From positions 1 to 64,000 of the forward strand of contig CALAYS010000012.1 of NCBI GenBank assembly GCA_937895515.1: a DNA stretch of 64,000 nt, written 5' to 3'. Below are positions 17,378 through 25,166 of this stretch, one piece after another. Each line of letters begins with the position of its first letter. The first letter of the stretch is position 1. Origin of the DNA: an uncultured bacterium. Lineage in GTDB: Bacteria; Patescibacteriota; Minisyncoccia; Phycocordibacterales; UBA9973. The position numbers and the translations under genes were made by a program. A model generated the notes under the pieces. The model was not told where the DNA came from. It did no database searches and was given only the letters and a program-made list of their open reading frames with translations.

Positions 17378-17411
17378 AAATCAATTAAAATATCAATGCT
17401 CCGCAGGACAG

Positions 17412-17742
17412 CACAGGCAGTGGCTACTTGGGTTTACCCCCTTGAACATAATGACTTATTATAGAATTTTTTTACTATTGAATAAAAATAGGTATACCAA
17501 AAAAATGCGAAGCGAATCTATAATTCGTAATTATGTTAAGTAGCTTCCGGTAGTTTATTCTGTCATAAACAGTACGAAGGGGCGCAAATGCGTACTGTGG
17601 CTTTTTGCTTAAAATTTATACTTGGAAGAGGTCATGTGTTGAGGCTTTGAAATGAAATGGAAAAGCTATAGCACATGGGCTAAGTGATTTGGTAAATTTA
17701 TAGCAAAAAGTATGAAAGAATAAATTACCGGCACTGCCTGTG
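17412..17742. ncRNA. Candidate structured RNA / inverted-repeat region
   Basis: No reading frame fits 17378-17838. CACAGGCAGTG (17412-17422) is exactly repeated inverted as CACTGCCTGTG (17732-17742). Inside are CAGTACG/CGTACTG (17570-17576 with 17591-17597, then a T-rich tract, terminator-like) and CATGTG...CACATG (17633-17638 with 17672-17677) with an inner GGCTTT/AAAAGCT pairing. Nested hairpins closed by a long-range stem suggest a structured transcript, but the direction is not known. Confidence 0.45.
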
Positions 17743-17838
17743 TGGGTTAAAATTATATTATTTGGAAAACTTTATAAAAATAGCAATATTAAAAAAATAG
17801 CTTAAATTAGCATAATTATTAGGTCATAAATAAAAGAC

Positions 17839-19071
17839 GTGATTAAAATACTTCATACAAATGACATCCATTCCAATATCCATAATAGTATTGAACTATT
17901 CGAGTATTTGCATCAGGAAAAGAAAAACGATACTTTAACTATTGATTTAGGTGACTTTTTTCAAGGTAATTCATTTTATAACCTATTTAAAGGGAAACCA
18001 GAAAGAAAGCTTCTATTAAAGACATTTGATATTGTTGTACCTGGTAATCATGGTTTTAATGAGTATTTAAAAGTGAATTCATTAAAGAAGAAGAAGTCTT
18101 TCGTGTTATGTTGTAACATATTCAGAGGGAAATATGAAGTCTTTGATAAGTACCTCGAAATGGAATTCGCAAATACTAAATTAGGTTTTATAGGTATAAT
18201 GTCCGAGGATTGTTTTAATTCAATAGAATTACGAACAAGAAAAAACTATTCAGTAATGAATCCCTTTGAAATAGTGGAAGGGATTATTTCTGAAATAAGA
18301 TATAAAATAGATTATTTGTTTATTTTAAGTCACTCAGGAGTAGATTTCGATGTAAAATTAGCAAAGTCTTTAAAAGGTATTGATTTCATTTTAAGTAGCC
18401 ATTGCCATTCCTCTATTAAAAAAATAAAAATAGGTAAAACAATCATTAAAAAAAGTTTAGAACTTGGAAAAGGGGTAGGCATTATAGAAATCAATAATAA
18501 TAAGATTAAGCTTAGCGAAAAAACATTTAATCATATGGTTATGGATTATACTAATCCTAAATTAACATTTTTAAATCCTTATCTAGATTTATACGATAAA
18601 AAATCAAGTGAAATTATAACTATAATACCACAAAAAAGAATAGAATGGTTTTCAACTAGAGAAAATTTGATGACATTTTTTATTGAATTAATAGCAGGAG
18701 TTTTTAATTCCAACATTTATTTATTTAATCTTACAACAATAAGGTCAGGGATATCTGATCCTAACTTAAGCACTAATGATTTATACAATATTTTACCTTT
18801 CGAAAATTCAATAATTAAATTTAGTGTAAGTAAAACCAAATTTAATAAATGCATTAAACAAATACCTAGTGACATTAGAAAGTATCTAATTATCAATATT
18901 GTATCCGAACCAAAATTATTATCTATTATTACAACATCTTATTTATATAATAATTACTTTGCAAAATTTATCACTAAACAAAAATATATCCATTTAGCTT
19001 CTTTTAGGACATTTATAAGCGAACAACTAAAGAATATTGAATTCAACAAATCTCAACATTTAAATTTATAA
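17839..19071 (+). CDS. 5'-nucleotidase-like metallophosphoesterase, cytoplasmic
   Basis: 410 residues from a GTG start. All calcineurin-type metal motifs are present: HTNDIHSN near the N-terminus, DLGDFFQG, GNHGFN, then SHSG and SSHCHSS. The remaining C-terminal half is like the substrate domain of UshA/5'-nucleotidases. Those enzymes are normally exported, but this one lacks a signal peptide, so an intracellular nucleotide or nucleotide-sugar substrate is likely. First gene of a plus-strand pair with the FGE-like gene (14 nt apart) at the edge of the biosynthetic cluster. Possibly removes a phosphate or releases a nucleoside intermediate. Confidence 0.8.
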   Translation: MIKILHTNDIHSNIHNSIELFEYLHQEKKNDTLTIDLGDFFQGNSFYNLFKGKPERKLLLKTFDIVVPGNHGFNEYLKVNSLKKKKSFVLCCNIFRGKYEVFDKYLEMEFANTKLGFIGIMSEDCFNSIELRTRKNYSVMNPFEIVEGIISEIRYKIDYLFILSHSGVDFDVKLAKSLKGIDFILSSHCHSSIKKIKIGKTIIKKSLELGKGVGIIEINNNKIKLSEKTFNHMVMDYTNPKLTFLNPYLDLYDKKSSEIITIIPQKRIEWFSTRENLMTFFIELIAGVFNSNIYLFNLTTIRSGISDPNLSTNDLYNILPFENSIIKFSVSKTKFNKCIKQIPSDIRKYLIINIVSEPKLLSIITTSYLYNNYFAKFITKQKYIHLASFRTFISEQLKNIEFNKSQHLNL

Positions 19072-19084
19072 TTATGTTTCTAAT

Positions 19085-19888
19085 ATGACAGCACTAGAAG
19101 AAATGAACCTAATTTATGGCATTAGATTAATTCTCATCCCATCATCAGAGTTTTATATGGGCAGGCTACCATTGGATCGTGAGTATCCAATTTTAACTGA
19201 TCCAGTAAAGAAATCAATAGAAAAAAGCTTTTGGATGAGTGATACACCAATAACTAATAGACAATATGCCAGTTATTTGGATGATGCAAACAAACCTATT
19301 CCAACTTATACAATAGAGCATTGGGATTTTAGTTGGGTTAAGGTAAACGGATTTGATAAGTATCTTTTAGAAAACCCAAACGCACCTTTAGTAGGAGTAA
19401 ATTATAAAGATGCGTCAGCGTTTATTTCTTGGTTAACAACCAAGTCCAATTTAGCCATTAGATTTCCAACGGAAGCCGAATTTGAATATGCATCTAAAGC
19501 TGATTGTTCATGCAAATATTATTGCCAAAAGGCGGTAAATATTAAAAAGTCACTACGAGATTATGGAGAACCTTCAAATAAGAAAGTTCCCTCAGTAAAA
19601 AGGTATGAAGCCAATAGTTTTAAGCTATTTGATATGCAAGGATTAATATGGCAATGGTGTTCTGATTGGTTTTGGCCTCTTGAAAACGTTAAAAATCTTA
19701 ATCCAAAAGACCCACATGAAAAGCCATCTTATACACCGTGGAAGGGTCATAACTTGTCTCCAGGGAGGGTAATAAGGGGTGGTTCTTTTAATTATAGCGT
19801 CTTACATTCCCGATGTTCATCAAGGCATTACACAAATGAAAACGATAGAAATTTCAATTTGGGTTTCAGAATAGCAGCCAATTTATAG
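19085..19888 (+). CDS. FGE/EgtB-type (sulfatase-modifying factor) protein
   Basis: 267 residues of the formylglycine-generating enzyme fold: MGRLPLDREYP start, the ITNRQYASYL element, FPTEAEFEYASKA, WQWCSDWFWP and the terminal RVIRGGSFNY...NFNLGFR motif. The family includes sulfatase activators and the C-terminal domain of ergothioneine/ovothiol synthases (EgtB, OvoA), which form C-S bonds, as well as non-catalytic members. The paired active-site cysteines of FGE are not evident near the end (only one Cys in SRCSSRHYTN), and no DinB domain is present, so the activity is open. It ends 26 nt from the convergent MurG-like gene. Confidence 0.8.
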   Translation: MTALEEMNLIYGIRLILIPSSEFYMGRLPLDREYPILTDPVKKSIEKSFWMSDTPITNRQYASYLDDANKPIPTYTIEHWDFSWVKVNGFDKYLLENPNAPLVGVNYKDASAFISWLTTKSNLAIRFPTEAEFEYASKADCSCKYYCQKAVNIKKSLRDYGEPSNKKVPSVKRYEANSFKLFDMQGLIWQWCSDWFWPLENVKNLNPKDPHEKPSYTPWKGHNLSPGRVIRGGSFNYSVLHSRCSSRHYTNENDRNFNLGFRIAANL

Positions 19889-19914
19889 ATACTTCATTTA
19901 AATATAAATAAGTA

Positions 19915-20964
19915 CTAAACTATTTCTTCTCCTTCAAGAATATCTTCAATAACTGTTTGCGCCAATTCCTTTGGGATAATCTTAATCATGTTATTCTTAA
20001 TCTCGTAAGATGATGCACTAATCTGTTTTAATTTTAGACTGATATCAGATGTTATGAATTCCTCTTGTTCCAAAAAGACCGTTATTCCTAATGATGCAAA
20101 ATATTCACAATTTTCAATTTGATCACCACGACTAACACTTAAAGGTAATGGGATTGCTAAATGCGGAATCCCTGCCAAAATTAGCTCCCAAAGAGAATTT
20201 GCACCTCCTCGGCAAATAGCTATATCCACTTCAGACAAGACTGATGAAAAATCATGAACAAATTCAAACTGGGAATACCCATTAAGAGAAATTAAGTCTA
20301 AGCTTAAATTTCCTGCTCCACAAATATGAATTATATCATAGTCTATTAAAAGTTCATTAATTGAACTCCGAACTTTTTGATTTATTGCTTTTGCTCCTAA
20401 ACTTCCACCATACACTAGGAGTTTTTGTCTTGAACGATCACTATTTAGCTCAATAGAGGATTTTTTAATATATGAAGCAATTGGACCTACGTATTTGCCT
20501 TTTTTGAATTTTTCTGCTGTTCTTGAAAATGTACAAGTTATGTGTGTAGCGAAAGGTATACTTAATTTATGCGCCAAGCCTAATGAAAGGTCACAAACAT
20601 GTATATCAATTATTTTAACGCCAATTATTCTTGCTCCAACAACTACAGGTAAACTAGCAAAACCCCCTGTTACAAATACGGCATTAGGTTTTAGTTTTAG
20701 AAATAAGAAAAAAGATTGAATAATTCCGATTAGATTAAAAAAAGCAGACAGAGGTAATGTTAGTTTATGAGTTCTATCGAATTTGGCTGTTTTTATTGAA
20801 AAAAATCGCACACCATGTTTTTTACACAGGGTCTCTTCTATAGAATTCTTACCACCAACATAATAAATATTCCAATTCTTATCCTTAAGATGTTCGGAGA
20901 TTCTTAAGCTAGGAAGCACGTGCCCCGCACTTCCTCCACCTCCAATAATCAGGGTTCTTGACAT
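19915..20964 (-). CDS. MurG-like glycosyltransferase (GT28), divergent
   Basis: 349 residues, the normal length of MurG. The GGGGSAGHVLPSL nucleotide/acceptor loop, YGGSLGAKAIN and the UDP-sugar region CRGGANSLWELILAGIP are clear. The acceptor-site HEQNxxPGxxN motif of true MurG is replaced by HVCDLSLGLAHKL (about 124-136), so lipid I is unlikely to be the acceptor. I infer that it adds a hexosamine to another small molecule. Last gene of the minus-strand operon that includes the tRNA and ProRS-like gene, 77 nt after the latter. Confidence 0.8.
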   Translation of the reverse strand: MSRTLIIGGGGSAGHVLPSLRISEHLKDKNWNIYYVGGKNSIEETLCKKHGVRFFSIKTAKFDRTHKLTLPLSAFFNLIGIIQSFFLFLKLKPNAVFVTGGFASLPVVVGARIIGVKIIDIHVCDLSLGLAHKLSIPFATHITCTFSRTAEKFKKGKYVGPIASYIKKSSIELNSDRSRQKLLVYGGSLGAKAINQKVRSSINELLIDYDIIHICGAGNLSLDLISLNGYSQFEFVHDFSSVLSEVDIAICRGGANSLWELILAGIPHLAIPLPLSVSRGDQIENCEYFASLGITVFLEQEEFITSDISLKLKQISASSYEIKNNMIKIIPKELAQTVIEDILEGEEIV

Positions 20965-21041
20965 AATACAAGTATAGTTTGTCTATGTTTAATAATCAAG
21001 TCATTTATTTATAAGTTAGAATTTATTTTGATTATTTAATA

Positions 21042-22262
21042 CTATTTTCTGGTTAGAATCTTTTCAACTAAAATTTCGATATCTGATTCGTGAACATCTA
21101 AGTTTTGATTTTTATATTGTAACTTAAATAATCCGGTTTCATAAAATATGTTCAAACTACAATTTAACATATCTGATAAGATAAGTTTTTGATTCACATG
21201 AAGTTTTCGGCTATCATAAAGTGTCCTAAATCCATTTTGTGATAGTTTTTTGTATAACTCCCTAGATTTTTCTGATGATTCATTCATGTTATTTTGACAG
21301 ATCATTATCTGAAAAGGTGAAATAATAGATGGAGCGATTTTTCTATTCATATCAAACTCTGTTTCCACTAAAATCTGAAGTAATCTTGTAACACCAATAC
21401 CACTGCAATTCATGTAGGGATATTCTAAATTATTTTTTGAGTTTAGAATTCTCATTCCCATTGTCTTTGTATAAATTTGGTCAAGTTGAAAGATATGAGC
21501 AAGTTCTGCACCTCTTTTTTGAATCAACTTATGATTACATATCTGACAATAGTCATTTTGATTATGATTCATTATTGTAGTCCAAGTATTGCAGTTCTCG
21601 CATCCTACCAAAAATGATTCGCCTAAATTATATAAATAAATAAATTCTTGGCTTAATGAACCTCCAATATCACCGTTATCAGCCTCAGCCTCAATAAGTT
21701 TTAAGCCGAGCCTATTAAATATCAAACGATGAATTTCAATTAATTGTTTATATTGCTCATTTGAAGAATTACTATTTATTGCAAAAGAATATGCATCTGC
21801 CATTATAAACTCTTTTGTTCTCAATAGACCATTTCTGACCCGAATTTCGTCACGATATACCTTATTAAGACAATACATTGTAATTGGCAAATCCTTATGT
21901 GATTGAATTACATTACTTAAGGTTTCGACAGATGCTTCTTCATGTGTAGGATTTAGGCACATAAATTTGTTGGATCTGTCTTTAATTTTCAGTAATGAAT
22001 CAAAAGATTCCCATCTTAAACTTTTTCTCCATATTTTTTCGGTTAGTAATGTGGGAAATCGAACTTCAAAACAATCAAAATCGTTAAAACACTTTTTTAT
22101 TGTTTCTTCCAATCTAGATACCAAAACTGCTCCTAATGGAAGAAGGCAGTAAACACCAACGGATGATTTAGTAACTATTTTTAACTTTTCAAGTAGTTCA
22201 ATGCCTTTTAATGAACTATTAAAATCTCTGAGATCTGGGATTATTGAATTATTTGCGATCAT
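21042..22262 (-). CDS. Prolyl-tRNA synthetase paralogue without editing domain
   Basis: 406 residues against about 570 for standard bacterial ProRS; the INS editing insertion is missing. Class II motifs are intact: motif 1 (EVRFPTLLTEKIW, about 67), motif 2 (YRDEIRVRNGLLRTKEF, about 136-152) and motif 3 (GIGVTRLLQ, about 290). IGGSLSQEF and a CxxC...CxxC zinc element are also ProRS-like. The C-terminal anticodon-binding domain is present (FQIMICQNN, YDSRKLHVNQKLILSDM). It therefore can probably form an aminoacyl-adenylate. The tRNA-Pro-like gene lies 8 nt upstream. Clustered with glycosyltransferases and other tailoring enzymes, it is more likely a biosynthetic amino-acid activator than the housekeeping enzyme, which should exist elsewhere. 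Confidence 0.85.
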   Translation of the reverse strand: MIANNSIIPDLRDFNSSLKGIELLEKLKIVTKSSVGVYCLLPLGAVLVSRLEETIKKCFNDFDCFEVRFPTLLTEKIWRKSLRWESFDSLLKIKDRSNKFMCLNPTHEEASVETLSNVIQSHKDLPITMYCLNKVYRDEIRVRNGLLRTKEFIMADAYSFAINSNSSNEQYKQLIEIHRLIFNRLGLKLIEAEADNGDIGGSLSQEFIYLYNLGESFLVGCENCNTWTTIMNHNQNDYCQICNHKLIQKRGAELAHIFQLDQIYTKTMGMRILNSKNNLEYPYMNCSGIGVTRLLQILVETEFDMNRKIAPSIISPFQIMICQNNMNESSEKSRELYKKLSQNGFRTLYDSRKLHVNQKLILSDMLNCSLNIFYETGLFKLQYKNQNLDVHESDIEILVEKILTRK

Positions 22263-22270
22263 ACAATTTG

Positions 22271-22344
22271 TCGGGGTGGTTGGATTCGAACCAACTCCTC
22301 ACCATCTAAAAATGATTTGCGCTCACCAGCTACGCTACACCCCA
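22271..22344 (-). tRNA. tRNA-Pro-like gene with aberrant anticodon arm
   Basis: 74 nt on the minus strand. Acceptor TGGGGTG pairs with CACCCCG (one U1-G72 wobble), discriminator A73. The D arm GCGTAGCTGGTGAGCGC and T arm GTTGG-TTCGAAT-CCAAC have all invariant bases (T8, A14, G18G19, A21, T54T55C56, A58). The body is strikingly close to bacterial tRNA-Pro, including G72 and A73, which bacterial ProRS reads. The anticodon arm is not normal: aligned by length, positions 34-36 would be TTT with an unpaired stem; the best stem (ATCAT/ATGGT) leaves only a 6-nt loop. CCA is not encoded. A non-decoding tRNA is likely. Confidence 0.8.
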
Positions 22345-22352
22345 AATTTTAT

Positions 22353-22973
22353 TTATGCTTTTTGAAATAAATTAAGTGTCAAATAATTTGTGTGCTCAAT
22401 ATGTAGCAAGTTAAATCCACTCAAATTAATTTGTTTAAAATTTAGATAATTAGACTGTTCACACAAATATTTTGCATCTAAATTGTTATATATTCCAAGC
22501 CCTTCTGGAGGTTTTCTCCAAAAAGATATTACCAATATACAACCCAAACTCATCTTTTCTTCTAAAATACTAATAAATTGACCTAGTTCTATTTTATTTA
22601 AATGGTTGATTGTTCCAAACATAACTGTACAACTGTCAATTGGTCCAATCCCATCATAAGAGGTTTTGTTTGTACAACAACCATGCAATAAGGTTGTTTT
22701 AAATAAAATATTCTTTTTACAAAAGTATATAGAATCTGCAGATTTGTCCAACCCAATAATATTTCTACAACCCTTATCATAAGCCCATTTCAAATACCTA
22801 CCTGTGCAAGTCCCAACATCAAGATGAGTATGACCTTTAAGCGATTCTAATCCGATTTTTTGATATAAAATCGATAATAACTTTAATTCCTCATCCTTAA
22901 TTTTCTCTAAATCTTGGGATCCACAATCATAACTCTTCAAAAGTTCTTTGCTATAATATTTAAAATCCAACAT
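22353..22973 (-). CDS. Class I SAM-dependent methyltransferase
   Basis: 206 residues. The AdoMet-binding motif I is HLDVGTCTGRYL (about 50-61), followed by the acidic residue of motif II in IIGLDKSADSI and the later TVMFGTINHLN strand. Acceptor unknown: N-, O- or C-methylation cannot be told apart. It sits between the GT4 gene (9 nt) and the tRNA gene (8 nt), so the three must be on one transcript unless the tRNA has its own promoter. It probably tailors the product of this cluster. Confidence 0.8.
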   Translation of the reverse strand: MLDFKYYSKELLKSYDCGSQDLEKIKDEELKLLSILYQKIGLESLKGHTHLDVGTCTGRYLKWAYDKGCRNIIGLDKSADSIYFCKKNILFKTTLLHGCCTNKTSYDGIGPIDSCTVMFGTINHLNKIELGQFISILEEKMSLGCILVISFWRKPPEGLGIYNNLDAKYLCEQSNYLNFKQINLSGFNLLHIEHTNYLTLNLFQKA

Positions 22974-22982
22974 ATAATAATT

Positions 22983-24077
22983 CTATTGATTTAATACAGT
23001 CAAACTTAACTCTTTAACATTTTTAATAAAATATTCCATTTTAAAAGCATTAGCATATTCTTTACCGTTTTTTGAAATTGATTCCCAAAAGTGAACTGAA
23101 TTACGAAGCTTTAAAATAATGGAAGCAAGTTCTTTAAAATTTCCAGGTTCAAACATAATTGAACTTGATGATGGTGGAACTGTCTCAACAAGCCCAGATA
23201 TTTTTGAAATTGCAACAGGTAATCCCACCGCTTGTGCTTCTGCCACAATTAAACCAAAAGCTTCAATTTCTAAACTTGGAAGCACTAATAATTGGTGTTG
23301 TCTCAATAAATGTGGAAGGTCAACTCTATCAATCCAGTCCATATATTTAATTCTGCTTCCTATACGTTTGATTAATTTACTTTGGGTTGAATTAAACCTA
23401 TCACGAGACACAATAGTTAAAGATACTTCTGGTGGCAGGATACAGAATGCTTTTAGGATTGTTTCAATGGATTTGCCAATATTTATTCTGCCAGCATATA
23501 TAACTCTAAACGAATTTTGATCATGAACTGGTAGTTTTTTCAAAGAATTGGTAAAGAAATAGTCTGGAATACCCCAAGGTATAACATGAGATTTCTTTTT
23601 TATCGGGGAAACATATTGACATAGGTTTTCATAAATCCCATTGGACGGAAATATAATTGCGTCCATTTTCTCGATATTAGTTGAAATTTCTTGCCTTCGT
23701 TTTTTAGACCTTATTGCTTCCATTACGTCTGTACCATGGCAAAATCCAATACGTTTTACATTTGGTATTGTAGTTAAAATTGATGTCATTGAGAAACAAA
23801 GGTGGTGACAGTGAATAACATCTGGAGCTTCTTTAGTGACAATCTCTTTAACAAGTAAATTTAATTCGGAATGATATTCTTTTGGCTGTAATAATTTTTG
23901 ATGCTGGGTCAAAGGAAGCAAGTATTTTACAGCTTTTATGTATTTTACATCCTCAGGATTCAAAGCAATAAAGGGTGTTTCAAAGCCGATTTTTCCAGAT
24001 AAATATAAATCTTCAGCTAACTTAATACTCCCACATCCATAATCAATAGGTAAATCTATTCCAGATAGTACTTTCAT
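22983..24077 (-). CDS. GT4-family glycosyltransferase
   Basis: 364 residues with two Rossmann halves. The donor-site signature of retaining GT4 enzymes is clear: EIEAFGLIVAEAQAVGLPV (E-x7-E). VIYAGRINIGKSIETIL marks the start of the C-terminal domain, and VIHCHHLCFS the N-terminal acceptor side. MshA and BshA, which begin mycothiol and bacillithiol synthesis, belong to this family. The gene is 2 nt from the dCTP-deaminase-like gene upstream and 9 nt from the methyltransferase downstream. With the PIG-L deacetylase it suggests a GlcNAc-type sugar that is later N-deacetylated. Confidence 0.82.
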   Translation of the reverse strand: MKVLSGIDLPIDYGCGSIKLAEDLYLSGKIGFETPFIALNPEDVKYIKAVKYLLPLTQHQKLLQPKEYHSELNLLVKEIVTKEAPDVIHCHHLCFSMTSILTTIPNVKRIGFCHGTDVMEAIRSKKRRQEISTNIEKMDAIIFPSNGIYENLCQYVSPIKKKSHVIPWGIPDYFFTNSLKKLPVHDQNSFRVIYAGRINIGKSIETILKAFCILPPEVSLTIVSRDRFNSTQSKLIKRIGSRIKYMDWIDRVDLPHLLRQHQLLVLPSLEIEAFGLIVAEAQAVGLPVAISKISGLVETVPPSSSSIMFEPGNFKELASIILKLRNSVHFWESISKNGKEYANAFKMEYFIKNVKELSLTVLNQ

Positions 24078-24079
24078 TT

Positions 24080-24595
24080 TCAGAGTTTTAATTCTATTTT
24101 AGAGGGCATAGGACCTATAGAGTTTTGATACTTTCCACAATATAATCGTTTTTCACCTATTGATTTCCAAAATGAAACCTGACCAATTTTCATTCCTGGG
24201 TAAACTACTATCGGCAAAACCGGATGAAGTTGAAGAGTGAATTGACCATAGAAACCCAAATCAATTAGATTTGCTGTAACATGAACAAATAACCCTAACC
24301 TTGCAATGGAAGACTTTGCACTTATTATTGGAACAAACTCATTACTTCCAATACATTGTATTGTGTAACCTAGAAAGAATGATCCAGCCGGCAATGTTAA
24401 GCCACTTTCTGGTATTATTACCTCCTCGTAATTATTGTTACCTAACACAGATACTACCTCGGAAGTATACCTTATTAAATAATTCCCAAGTCTAAAATCA
24501 TAGCTATTTGGGTTTATTAGTTCAACATCAAAAGGGTCAATCATAATGCTGCCTTTACTAACTTGTTTAATAATTTCAGGACCTGTCAATATCAT
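24080..24595 (-). CDS. dCTP-deaminase-like protein, catalytic Glu replaced by Gln
   Basis: 171 residues of the Dcd/Dut trimer fold: PNSYDFRLG near the N-terminus, AKSSIARLGLFVHVTANLID, then FTLQLHPVLPI and YPGMKIGQVSFWK. In dCTP deaminases the Glu of the TLE motif (Glu138 in E. coli) is catalytic; here it is Gln, so deamination is doubtful. The HVTA element typical of the family is kept. The gene overlaps the upstream paralogue (24576-25112) by 20 nt, suggesting equal expression and perhaps a mixed trimer. It may be a binding or altered-function partner. Confidence 0.78.
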   Translation of the reverse strand: MILTGPEIIKQVSKGSIMIDPFDVELINPNSYDFRLGNYLIRYTSEVVSVLGNNNYEEVIIPESGLTLPAGSFFLGYTIQCIGSNEFVPIISAKSSIARLGLFVHVTANLIDLGFYGQFTLQLHPVLPIVVYPGMKIGQVSFWKSIGEKRLYCGKYQNSIGPMPSKIELKL

Positions 24596-25112
24596 CGTTA
24601 AATAAAAGAGGATTAGGGAAAGAGGGTTCGTTTAGCGTACCTAATAGACCTGAATATTTTTTCACAATACCTTTGGGTTTCCAGAAACTAACTTGTCCAA
24701 TTGGAATTCCTGGATACACTCTAATAGGTACAGTAGGCACTAGTTCTAAGGTCCATCGATGGAAAATGCCAATATTACTTAAATCAGCTGAAACCTGCAT
24801 AAATAGGCCAAGTCTACCTATAGAACTACGTCCAATAAGTGAAATAACATACGATGATGAACCGATTTTTTCTTCGGTAACTCCCAAATACAGATTCCCA
24901 GGTGTCAAAATCATACCTTTTTTATCCATTACAGTAAGGTTATTTTCAAAATTTGATAAAGGGTTAATTTCTGTTCCCGGTGGTATTGTCTTTATTTCAG
25001 CCCCTAAATGATAATTATAACTATTAGGATTTATAGATGATTCCCTAAAAGGTGAAATTAAAATTTTGCCTGAAGTAATTTTTTCTTTTATTTCACAACC
25101 TGTTAAAATCAT
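24576..25112 (-). CDS. dCTP-deaminase-like protein, catalytic Glu kept
   Basis: 178 residues, same fold as its downstream neighbour: INPNSYNYHLG, GRSSIGRLGLFMQVSADLSN, WTLELVPTVPIRVYPG and QVSFWK. The Glu of TLE is present, but the usual HVTA is QVSA. Standard Dcd converts dCTP to dUTP as a homotrimer. Two diverged copies in one operon, each missing a different conserved element, suggest a specialised nucleotide or nucleoside reaction rather than housekeeping pyrimidine synthesis. First gene of the long minus-strand operon; only 54 nt separate it from the divergent PIG-L gene. Confidence 0.78.
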   Translation of the reverse strand: MILTGCEIKEKITSGKILISPFRESSINPNSYNYHLGAEIKTIPPGTEINPLSNFENNLTVMDKKGMILTPGNLYLGVTEEKIGSSSYVISLIGRSSIGRLGLFMQVSADLSNIGIFHRWTLELVPTVPIRVYPGIPIGQVSFWKPKGIVKKYSGLLGTLNEPSFPNPLLFNDDIDRS

Positions 25113-25166
25113 TTTTATGATAAAAGCCCGATATTAATTATTTATTAATCATTTTGAAAATTAATT

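Noticed and set aside
16633..17742. A retron
   Set aside because: The structured non-coding DNA resembles one superficially, but there is no reverse transcriptase in the window.
22271..22344. A housekeeping tRNA-Pro or tRNA-Lys gene
   Set aside because: The body is tRNA-Pro-like, but no standard 7-nt loop with an NGG anticodon can be drawn, and a Lys reading (TTT) leaves the anticodon stem unpaired and does not fit the tRNA-Pro-type acceptor.
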